Source of the DNA: Pseudoalteromonas luteoviolacea
Lineage (GTDB): Bacteria; Pseudomonadota; Gammaproteobacteria; Enterobacterales; Alteromonadaceae
Direction: 5' to 3'
Length of the DNA stretch: 64,000 nt
Assembly (NCBI RefSeq): GCF_018100925.1
Contig: NZ_JAGJEH010000002.1
Location: 248,001-312,000 of the forward strand
Below, piece by piece: positions 56,867 to 64,000 of this stretch. The position numbers and the translations under genes are program-made. Numbering within the stretch: position 1 is the stretch's first letter; each line of letters opens with the position of its first letter. The notes below the pieces were generated by a model. That model did no database searches. It saw only the letters and a program-made list of their open reading frames with translations, and had not been told where the DNA came from.

Positions 56867-58489
56867 TTATATAGATGCAAAATAGCAACCGTAACCGGGC
56901 AGGGTTACTTTACCTGCTGTGAGCTCGCCGGTATGGTGAGCAAGGTCATCCATGCTGTCCTTAATGCTTTCTTCGACAACAAATTCAGACGTTTGTTCCG
57001 CTAAATTAAATAAACATAGCAGTTTGGTATTGCCTAACGTGCGATAGAAAGCTAAAACAGGCTCATTGGTATCAATAAACTCAATAGTGCCTGTGAGTAG
57101 TTCTGGACGTGTTTTCCTCCACGCTAAAAATGCGCGATATTGAGCGAGTGTTGAATTTGGGTCTTGCTCTTGAAGATCAACAGACGCTAGAGAATGTGGT
57201 TGTGCGACTGGCAACCAAGGTTTCCCGTCAGTAAAGCCCGCGTGGGTTTTCGTGTGTGACCATGGCATTGGCGTTCGGCATCCATCTCTTCCCTTAAAGT
57301 TTGGCCAGAAAGTGATGCCATAAGGGTCTTGTAAGTCTTCAAATGCGACCTCGGCTTCGCCAAGCCCAAGCTCTTCCCCTTGGTACATGCATACACTGCC
57401 ACGCAGCGAACCGAGCAATGCGGTTAGCATTTTAACCTGTTGAGTATTAACCGTTTTATCATTATTGGCCCAGCGGCTAGCAACACGTTCAACGTCATGA
57501 TTGCTAAACGCCCAACATGGCCAACCTTCGGTCATTACTGACTCTAATCGCGAGACTGTTTCGCGAATGTATTTGGCACTGTAATCGTTGGTAAGTAGCT
57601 CGAAACTATACCCCATATGCAACTTATCGCCACCAGAGGTATATTCGGCCATTGTTTTAAGCGAATCTTCTGAAGAGATTTCGCCAAGGCTGACGGTACC
57701 TGGGTACTCATTCAATAGCGCTCTTATCTCAGCCATAAAGTCTAGGTTTTCTGGCTGAGTATTATTGTAATAGTGGTATTGGAATGCATATGGGTTATCC
57801 TCACTGAAGCCGCGGCCCTGTCTAAGGTGTTCAGGTTTAGCAGGGTTATCTTTGAGCTCTTGATCATGAAAACAAAAGTTAATGGCATCCAAGCGGAACC
57901 CGTCAACGCCCTTGTCCAGCCAGAATTTGACATTGTCTAATACAGCTTGACGCACATCTGGATTGTGGAAGTTCAAGTCAGGTTGCTCGGTAAGGAAATT
58001 ATGCAAGTAGTATTGGCATCTTCTAGGTTCCCATTGCCATGCAACACCACCAAAAATGGACAGCCAGTTATTAGGTGGGCTGCCATCAGGGTTTGCGTCA
58101 GCCCATACATACCAATCAGATTTATCATTTTTATTATTTTGGCGGCTTTCAACAAACCAAGGGTGTTCGTTTGATGTGTGGCTAAGCACTTGGTCAATTA
58201 TGATCTTTATATCACGTTGATGTGCTTGCTCAATCAGGTTGTCGAAATCATCAATACAGCCAAACATGGGATCGATATCGCGATAATCACTAATATCGTA
58301 TCCAAAGTCCTTCATAGGTGATTTAAAGAAAGGGGATATCCAAATAGCATCGACATTTAATGACTTAATATAGTCAAGACGTTCGATGATGCCGTTTAGG
58401 TCGCCAATACCGTCACCTTTGGTGTCATTAAAGCTACGTGGGTACACTTGATAAATGACCGCACCTTTCCACCATTCGTTTTGAGCCAT
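56867..58489 (-). CDS. GH13 alpha-glucosidase
   Basis: A 540-residue cytoplasmic-type glycoside hydrolase. The GH13 regions are complete: region I DQVLSHTSNEH, region II GFRLDAINF with the nucleophile Asp, region III LGEISSED with the acid/base Glu, region IV FSNHDVER. It resembles GH13_23-type alpha-glucosidases that split maltose and short maltodextrins. I use the ATG at 58489 (MAQNEWW) rather than an upstream one. An ATACGTAT-centred operator lies about 130 bases upstream, shared with the divergent TonB receptor region. Confidence 0.9.
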   Translation of the reverse strand: MAQNEWWKGAVIYQVYPRSFNDTKGDGIGDLNGIIERLDYIKSLNVDAIWISPFFKSPMKDFGYDISDYRDIDPMFGCIDDFDNLIEQAHQRDIKIIIDQVLSHTSNEHPWFVESRQNNKNDKSDWYVWADANPDGSPPNNWLSIFGGVAWQWEPRRCQYYLHNFLTEQPDLNFHNPDVRQAVLDNVKFWLDKGVDGFRLDAINFCFHDQELKDNPAKPEHLRQGRGFSEDNPYAFQYHYYNNTQPENLDFMAEIRALLNEYPGTVSLGEISSEDSLKTMAEYTSGGDKLHMGYSFELLTNDYSAKYIRETVSRLESVMTEGWPCWAFSNHDVERVASRWANNDKTVNTQQVKMLTALLGSLRGSVCMYQGEELGLGEAEVAFEDLQDPYGITFWPNFKGRDGCRTPMPWSHTKTHAGFTDGKPWLPVAQPHSLASVDLQEQDPNSTLAQYRAFLAWRKTRPELLTGTIEFIDTNEPVLAFYRTLGNTKLLCLFNLAEQTSEFVVEESIKDSMDDLAHHTGELTAGKVTLPGYGCYFASI

Positions 58490-58619
58490 GCACGATTCTC
58501 CAGCTATGTGCAGTGAAGCCACTTTATATTGCGGTGGTTTTAGACCGGCGATATAAAGTGGTTCTGGTCGTTAATATTGTCGAAAAGCATACGGCATGCA
58601 TGCATATGAGTAAAAAAAC

Positions 58620-58633
58620 TGCATACGTATGCA
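58620..58633. promoter_or_regulatory. Operator-like palindrome, site 1
   Basis: TGCATACGTATGCA, perfect 14-bp palindrome, upstream of the alpha-glucosidase. It shares the ATACGTATGCA core with the sites upstream of the TonB receptor and amylase genes, in the style of a LacI-family operator. Confidence 0.65.
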
Positions 58634-58749
58634 TGTGAAAATCTATTCTTTTTTGACAAATATCAGGCAAAAGGTCATTTACTTAGCGTTCTTTACCAAT
58701 TTATAGTTACGAATGTTAGATGTCAGGCATAACAGGCTTTATATATGTT

Positions 58750-58770
58750 TAAATTGGTAATACCAATTTA
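58750..58770. repeat. Perfect 21-bp palindrome
   Basis: TAAATTGGTA, then A, then TACCAATTTA. Ten-base arms round one central base. It may be a regulator site or a dispersed genomic repeat. Confidence 0.6.
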
Positions 58771-58978
58771 ATATTCATTTATTCAACGCACATCTATGTG
58801 CTATTTTTTGTGTCATTCTCTGTGAGCTCAGTACATGAGTTACAAGCTTGTAAAATATAATTAAATGCATTGCTTAAATTGTTAAATTTGGATGTTTTCA
58901 AAATAAAGTTAGCAAAAGCAGAGGGTTATATATTTAAAACGGGCGCTTCTTTAAGGAACATGGCTGTTCATCTTTATT

Positions 58979-58992
58979 TGAATACGTATGCA
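58979..58992. promoter_or_regulatory. Operator-like palindrome, site 2
   Basis: TGAATACGTATGCA, identical to the 14-base core at 63748-63761. It lies about 150 bases upstream of the TonB receptor ATG. Confidence 0.7.
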
Positions 58993-59140
58993 TAAAGTTG
59001 TGAGCACCCAAGTCACAGCGCTAATATGGCCGATGACAACAAAATTAACGTCAAATGAATCTATTTTTGCAGTTTTGATTTCAACGACTGCATGGATAAC
59101 AACAAAGCGACGTATAAAAAGCTAATTGGGATAAAACATT

Positions 59141-62020
59141 ATGTCTACGTTCAAACCAAGCTTATTAACAGCTGCACTCATTGCTGCTGGTGTAAGTCAC
59201 TCTGTAAGCGCGCAAGAGCAGCAAACAGCAAAGATAAACGAAGAAGTAGAAGTGATAGAGGTACGTGGGATCAGCCGCAGCATCATCGCTTCAATTGATA
59301 AAAAGCGCTTTGGCGATACCGTATCTGAAGTGGTAGATGCTGGAGATCTGGCTTCTTTACCTGATATTTCGATTGCTGATGCATTGAGCCGTTTACCGGG
59401 TGTAACTGCTGTGAGAGACAGCGGGCAATCATCTCAGCTAAATATTCGAGGTATGAACGGAGACTTCATTCAAACAACATTAAATGGTCGAGAGCAAGCC
59501 AGCACAAGTGGCTACTCAGCGGGTAGCCGTTGGATTTCGTTCGACCAGTATCCGTCAGAATTGATCACACAAGCTGCTGTTTATAAGTCGCCTAAAGCTT
59601 CTCTTGTCGAGGGCGGTGTGGCAGGTACTGTTGAGCTTAAAACAGCGAACCCACTAGATGCTGACAAGACACACAACTTCAATACAAGTGTCAGATTTTC
59701 ACATAATGACGCAGCATCAGATATTGATGCAGATGCCAATGGAGAAAGACTGAGCTTTTCTTACCAAGGTAAATTTTTAGATGAAACTTTGGGCTTCGGT
59801 ATTGGTGCAGCATATTTGAATCAACCAAATAGTTCAGTTGAGTTTTCTGGCCATTCTCCAGAAGCTGCGCGTGATATTGATGGTGACGGGGAAAAACATG
59901 AACGTTCATTTAATGGCTATCAGTATAGAAATACCGCTGGTGCTGATGAGCGTCTTGGCTTGATGAGCACACTTGTGTATCAGCCAACGGATAACTTTAA
60001 AGCACAGTTTGACTATTTTCGTTCAACGTTTGATTCGGAAGACCGTAAAAATGGTTTAAATATTGAAGGCTTGTCACGTACTAACGGCGCAAAAGAACTG
60101 TTCGAATTACGAAATGCCAAATATGACGGCGAGGGGGAAAACCGATTCTTAGTGGCGGGTGAATATTTCATTCGTGATTCAGCAGGGCCATGGATAGAAA
60201 TGCGCTCTGAGGATCAGTCTACTGAGTCGACCACAGATAGCTTTGGTTTAAATCTAGATTACTCAACAGACAAGTGGGAAATCAGTTTTGACCTTGCACA
60301 CAGCGAAGGTGAAAAAACGCGTCGCGATATGATTGCATCAATGCACGCCTATGAATTTGGTACGGCAACATTGGAAGACGGCACGGTTGTAGATACATGG
60401 CAAGAATTGAGTAATCAGTACTTTAGATTTGACCATAACGCCACTGATGCGGCAGCGTTAGTATTGGGCCATGACTATACCGATCTTGCGCATATGCGTC
60501 TGGGCGATTGGGAGCAGTTCCCGCACAAGTACACCGATAAAATCGACAGTGCCAATTTAGATTTCAAATACCATATTGAACATGACATTATTGCGTCGAT
60601 AGAGGTGGGGGTGCGTTGGTCTAAGCGTGAGTTTACAGATCAGCGTTCGACATTCCGCTGGGGCGCACGTGAAGGGCAAAATGGTTACCGCACGCCAAAT
60701 GGTGAAATTGTCACCAATAAGGGGTGTGAGTTTAACCACCAAAACCATGCGTGTGTACCACATGACTTAACAGGGTTTGTGACAGTTAAAAATGGTGGTG
60801 GCTTTGATTACCTAGATCTAGATATGGTTGGCATTGCAGACTCTGTATTTGGAGCTGGCAACTATGACGGGCAGCAAACCTGGGAGCATAACTGGACACT
60901 GGTTGAAAGTGGTGCAGTCAAAGAAGAAGTATTTGCAGCTTACGCGATGGCTAATATAGATACTGAAATTGGAAATATTCCAGTATCTGGTAACTTTGGT
61001 GTACGTGCCGTGCGTACCGATACGAAGTCGATTGGTATCCAACAGATCCAAGGAGATGAAGTTGGTGATGCAATTAGCGATGATAATGGCGTTACGAGAA
61101 CGGATTATCGTCATGTTAACTATGGTCCAGAATACACAGATATTCTGCCGTCACTAAACCTGAACTTCCGTATTACTGAGCAAGATCAAATTCGCTTTGC
61201 TGCTGCAAAAGTAATGGGTCGCCCTCCAGTTAACCAATTGCGCGGTGGCGCTGGCTCTTGGGCCGATACTGCAAACGATGGTGTCAGTAAAAGATACAAT
61301 GTTTGGTCTAAAGGTAATCCGAACTTAGACCCTTTCAGAGCCAATCAAATGGATCTGTCATATGAACATTATTTTGAAGATGGCGGCGCATTTGTAGCGG
61401 CACTGTTTTGGAAAAATATTGAGTCATTGATTGAAGATGTCACTTACTTCGAAGGTGAAATAGACTGGGCGACAATTGGTCTAGAAGTACCTGAAGGATT
61501 CGTACCTGGTCAATATCAAACAACGCGCAACAATGACAAGGGCGGTTATGTCCGTGGTGTTGAGCTTGCTTACACGACACTATTTGATAGTTTACCTGGG
61601 GTATTTTCTGGTTTAGGTCTGAATGCCAATTACTCTTATACTGAAAGTGAAACGACTATTGACGGCGGTGGTAATTTCCCTGATAAGCAATTGAGCTTAC
61701 CGGGTCTTTCTAAAAATGTTTGGAGCGCGACCTTATTCTGGAATATTGATAAGTTCACAACGCATTTCAATATTCGTTATCGTGACGAGTACACGTACCT
61801 AGGCGCGACGCCGGGCGGTACTTCTCCAACATCTGCTGATGAGTACACGGTAGTTGACTGGCAGGCAACGTATGATTTTGACAATGGTGTACAAACAGTA
61901 TTCCAGATCAATAACTTGACCGATGAAGCCAATACGTCAAACCTAGGCAGTTCACTAAGAACTGGGGAAGACAAAGTGTTTGGTCGCCAGTACTTCTTGG
62001 GCTTTAACTATAGCTTCTAG
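59141..62020 (+). CDS. TonB-dependent receptor, maltodextrin locus
   Basis: A 959-residue outer-membrane receptor. Signal peptide at 1-24 (SVSA), a TonB box (EVEVIEVRG), the plug domain (ISIADALSRLPGVTAVRDSG and LNIRGMNGDFIQTTLNGREQ) and a 22-strand-type barrel ending in the aromatic signature FNYSF. It belongs to the Xanthomonas/Caulobacter-type receptors that take up oligosaccharides. The neighbouring alpha-glucosidase, halogenase-like gene and alpha-amylase, with shared operators, point to maltodextrins as substrate. Confidence 0.9.
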   Translation: MSTFKPSLLTAALIAAGVSHSVSAQEQQTAKINEEVEVIEVRGISRSIIASIDKKRFGDTVSEVVDAGDLASLPDISIADALSRLPGVTAVRDSGQSSQLNIRGMNGDFIQTTLNGREQASTSGYSAGSRWISFDQYPSELITQAAVYKSPKASLVEGGVAGTVELKTANPLDADKTHNFNTSVRFSHNDAASDIDADANGERLSFSYQGKFLDETLGFGIGAAYLNQPNSSVEFSGHSPEAARDIDGDGEKHERSFNGYQYRNTAGADERLGLMSTLVYQPTDNFKAQFDYFRSTFDSEDRKNGLNIEGLSRTNGAKELFELRNAKYDGEGENRFLVAGEYFIRDSAGPWIEMRSEDQSTESTTDSFGLNLDYSTDKWEISFDLAHSEGEKTRRDMIASMHAYEFGTATLEDGTVVDTWQELSNQYFRFDHNATDAAALVLGHDYTDLAHMRLGDWEQFPHKYTDKIDSANLDFKYHIEHDIIASIEVGVRWSKREFTDQRSTFRWGAREGQNGYRTPNGEIVTNKGCEFNHQNHACVPHDLTGFVTVKNGGGFDYLDLDMVGIADSVFGAGNYDGQQTWEHNWTLVESGAVKEEVFAAYAMANIDTEIGNIPVSGNFGVRAVRTDTKSIGIQQIQGDEVGDAISDDNGVTRTDYRHVNYGPEYTDILPSLNLNFRITEQDQIRFAAAKVMGRPPVNQLRGGAGSWADTANDGVSKRYNVWSKGNPNLDPFRANQMDLSYEHYFEDGGAFVAALFWKNIESLIEDVTYFEGEIDWATIGLEVPEGFVPGQYQTTRNNDKGGYVRGVELAYTTLFDSLPGVFSGLGLNANYSYTESETTIDGGGNFPDKQLSLPGLSKNVWSATLFWNIDKFTTHFNIRYRDEYTYLGATPGGTSPTSADEYTVVDWQATYDFDNGVQTVFQINNLTDEANTSNLGSSLRTGEDKVFGRQYFLGFNYSF

Positions 62021-62120
62021 TAGGCTTAGTTAGTCACTTGAAATCAGGGCCATCAGAACGTATGTTTTGGTGGCTTTGTTATATGTAATATTTACGGTGT
62101 AGCGTATTAGGGGGAAGGCA

Positions 62121-63623
62121 ATGAATAGCAGAAAAATTGTCATACTAGGTGGAGGAACCGCTGGCTGGATGGCGGCAAATCTAATTGCAAAAAGTTGGTG
62201 TGATAAAGACATTCGTATTAGCGTCATTGAATCGCCTGATATCGGTATTATTGGTGTTGGAGAGGGTTCTACGCCGCAATTCAAGGCCTTTATGGATTTC
62301 ATTGAAGTCCCGGAATCAGAGTGGATGCCTAAATGCAATGCGACCTATAAAAATGGCATACGCTTCGTGAATTGGTCAACGAGGCCGGGGTTTGAACAAT
62401 ACTTCCACCCGTTTCCGGCACAGCCTGATGATTACTCAGCGCCGGCTTTTTTTCATAATAGTTTTGTGCGCAGAAAAGGGGTTGATTTGGAAGGGCATCC
62501 AGACCCTTTCTTTTTAGCGACTTATTTGGCTGAGCAGGCAAAAGCCCCCATTGCAGCGGAAAATTTTCCATTTGAAATTAACTACGGTTATCACTTTGAT
62601 TCTGCAAAACTAGGGCTGTTACTAGCAGAAAAAGCAAAAGCTTTCGGTGTAGAGCATATACAAACCCGAGTGCAGGACGTGCGAAAAGATACCGATGGCG
62701 CAATTGCAGCGTTAGTGTGTGACGCTGGGCAGGAAGTGAGTGGCGATATATTTATTGATTGCTCAGGTTTCTCTAGCCTGCTGATGCAAAAACACTTACA
62801 GGTCGGGTTTGAGTCATTTTCAAACAATCTATTTAATGACAGTGCGGTTGTTTTACCGACAGAGCAGGGCAATGTGATCGCATCAGAAACTTTGTCTGTG
62901 GCTAGAAAGCATGGCTGGAGCTGGCATATCCCCTTAACTAACCGCATAGGTAATGGCTATGTTTACAGTTCAAAATACTGTGACAAAGACCAAGCAGAAA
63001 CGGAGTTAAGAGTTGCACTTGGGTTATTAGACAGTGACGTTGAAGCAAGGCACCTGAATATGAAAGTGGGCCAAGTAAAAGAGCACTGGCATAAAAACTG
63101 TGTCGCAATTGGGCTATCTCAAGGCTTTATTGAGCCACTGGAAGCCACTGCCCTGCATATAGTTCAAGAAACCGTTCAGTCATTTATTGAATGCTACCAA
63201 GAACAGAACTTTAGCTGTAAAGGGAAAGACAAACACAATCAAATGATGTCTCAAAGGTATCAAGCCATCAGAGATTATATTGTCGCGCATTACCGGGTAA
63301 ATAGCCGCACAGATACCCCTTATTGGCGTGACAATGCAAATAACAACCAGCTTTCAAAATCCCTATTCGACGTTTTAAATACATGGGTGCAGGGTAAGAA
63401 TTTATCAGATGAACTGGATAGGCAGGATATTGATAAATATTACCCATCTGTCAGTTGGCATTGTTTGTTAGCTGGGTATGGTATTTATCCAGAGCAGCAT
63501 CAACTTGTTGCAGCAAGCCAAGCTGCGAATAAGCACGATCTGAATCAAATCCGTGAATATATTAGAAGGTGCGCTTTGAACTTTGCTGATCACCGAACCC
63601 AATTGGCTCGCTTCACTGATTGA
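62121..63623 (+). CDS. Tryptophan-halogenase-like flavoprotein
   Basis: A 500-residue FAD-dependent protein with the Rossmann motif GGGTAGWMAAN at the N-terminus, GVGEGSTP, a segment WMPKCNATYKNGIRF with the lysine used by flavin halogenases, and GWSWHIPL near residue 275. Such genes occur next to TonB receptors and glycoside hydrolases in marine and plant-associated bacteria, where halogenation is not proven. It lies 100 bases after the receptor and probably in the same transcription unit. A terminator follows. Confidence 0.85.
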   Translation: MNSRKIVILGGGTAGWMAANLIAKSWCDKDIRISVIESPDIGIIGVGEGSTPQFKAFMDFIEVPESEWMPKCNATYKNGIRFVNWSTRPGFEQYFHPFPAQPDDYSAPAFFHNSFVRRKGVDLEGHPDPFFLATYLAEQAKAPIAAENFPFEINYGYHFDSAKLGLLLAEKAKAFGVEHIQTRVQDVRKDTDGAIAALVCDAGQEVSGDIFIDCSGFSSLLMQKHLQVGFESFSNNLFNDSAVVLPTEQGNVIASETLSVARKHGWSWHIPLTNRIGNGYVYSSKYCDKDQAETELRVALGLLDSDVEARHLNMKVGQVKEHWHKNCVAIGLSQGFIEPLEATALHIVQETVQSFIECYQEQNFSCKGKDKHNQMMSQRYQAIRDYIVAHYRVNSRTDTPYWRDNANNNQLSKSLFDVLNTWVQGKNLSDELDRQDIDKYYPSVSWHCLLAGYGIYPEQHQLVAASQAANKHDLNQIREYIRRCALNFADHRTQLARFTD

Positions 63624-63688
63624 TGTAAAGAGTGCGGTCAAAAGGTAGCCTGGGTATACCGCGTATAATAAGTGGCAACTTTTCATGG

Positions 63689-63720
63689 CGCGAAGTATGT
63701 ATCATACTTCGCGTTTTTTT
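63689..63720 (+). terminator. Rho-independent terminator
   Basis: CGCGAAGTATG / CATACTTCGCG, 11-bp perfect stem with a 3-base loop, followed by seven T residues. Confidence 0.92.
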
Positions 63721-63740
63721 ATATGAATAACAAATTAATC

Positions 63741-63767
63741 ACCACTTTGAATACGTATGCAAGTGGT
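63741..63767. promoter_or_regulatory. Operator-like palindrome, site 3
   Basis: TGAATACGTATGCA (63748-63761) inside a wider inverted repeat with ACCACTT on the left and AAGTGGT on the right. It lies about 60 bases upstream of the amylase ATG. Confidence 0.75.
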
Positions 63768-63825
63768 TCAACAGAGGGCTACAAGTCAGTAGACTCAATT
63801 AAAATACCAATATGACAACAAGATA

Positions 63826-64000
63826 ATGACAATAAAACCATTGGTGCTTGCACTGAGCTTGATTTCGGGAAGCATGATATTGACCGCATGTCAGTCTGCG
63901 AACGTGAGTGAGCAAAGTAAACAAGCCGAGCAACAAGAGCAAAAGCCAGTCGTTTACCAAGTGTTTACTCGACTATTTGGCAACACCGAAACAAACAACG
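63826..64000 (+). CDS. GH13 alpha-amylase lipoprotein, partial
   Basis: The first 58 residues are in the window. A lipoprotein signal MTIKPLVLALSLISGSMILT precedes lipobox Cys22, followed by a Gln/Glu-rich linker, then PVVYQVFTRLFGNTETNN, the standard start of a GH13 catalytic domain. It is probably an outer-membrane-anchored or periplasmic alpha-amylase. The right-hand part is cut by the window edge. Confidence 0.8.
   Translation, partial: MTIKPLVLALSLISGSMILTACQSANVSEQSKQAEQQEQKPVVYQVFTRLFGNTETNN

Larger units (their letters stand above)
58490..59140. other. Divergent regulatory region between alpha-glucosidase and TonB receptor
   Basis: About 650 bases with no credible gene. It holds two operator-like sites centred on ATACGTAT (58620-58633 and 58979-58992) and a perfect 21-bp palindrome at 58750-58770. 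Confidence 0.6.

Overview
The window looks like chromosome of a marine gammaproteobacterium of the Alteromonadales, most likely Pseudoalteromonas. This is inferred from the moderate AT richness, the hda / pheS-pheT-ihfA housekeeping block, a TonB receptor plus tryptophan-halogenase-like protein plus GH13 starch/maltose locus, many secreted proteases carrying PPC domains, and several c-di-GMP proteins. No database search was possible; family calls rest on motifs read in the translated sequence.

Layout. 1-5749: a partial trypsin-like protease, a TerB-like protein, then a metal-homeostasis block: a COG0523 zinc-chaperone GTPase with a zinc-finger-less DksA paralogue (minus strand), diverging from a flavoprotein and an FeoB-like permease (plus strand). 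The shared promoter region has two Zur-box-like palindromes. A second COG0523 gene at 33797-34807 has a near-consensus Zur box. 5973-14324: a YHYH-domain lipoprotein and coupled partner, a Tat-like DAAO-family oxidase with permuted order, a two-component system diverging from an SdiA-regulated-type lipoprotein across two 18-bp inverted operator copies. 14785-17921: alkC, an untracked 52-residue double-glycine leader peptide (possible RiPP/bacteriocin precursor), a CPBP membrane protease and a VOC protein. 18134-28894: accessory block with a split filamentous-haemagglutinin-type system (TPS-domain protein, effector ending in a deaminase-like toxin domain, YwqK-like immunity candidate), a TPR protein with 42-residue repeats, and tRNA-Pro(GGG). 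29263-43930: fibrinogen-like secreted protein, M1 peptidase, COG0523 chaperone, Na+/alanine symporter, YdjM-like membrane protein, a divergent amidohydrolase, an M9-type collagenase, a family-3 solute-binding protein and a glyoxalase. 44005-48145: operon of a cytochrome b/ethylbenzene-dehydrogenase-type haem protein, a DUF1566 protein and a PPC-tagged purple-acid-phosphatase-like enzyme. 48294-56823: diguanylate cyclase, DUF2066 protein, hda, pheS, pheT, ihfA and a CSS-motif/EAL phosphodiesterase. 56867-64000: alpha-glucosidase, TonB receptor, halogenase-like flavoprotein and the start of an alpha-amylase lipoprotein, with copies of one ATACGTAT-centred operator in the three promoter regions.

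The parts most worth following are the predicted Zur regulon with its Cys-rich flavoprotein/FeoB-like pair, the small GG-leader peptide with its CPBP protease, and the two-ORF contact-dependent-type toxin system without a visible outer-membrane transporter.
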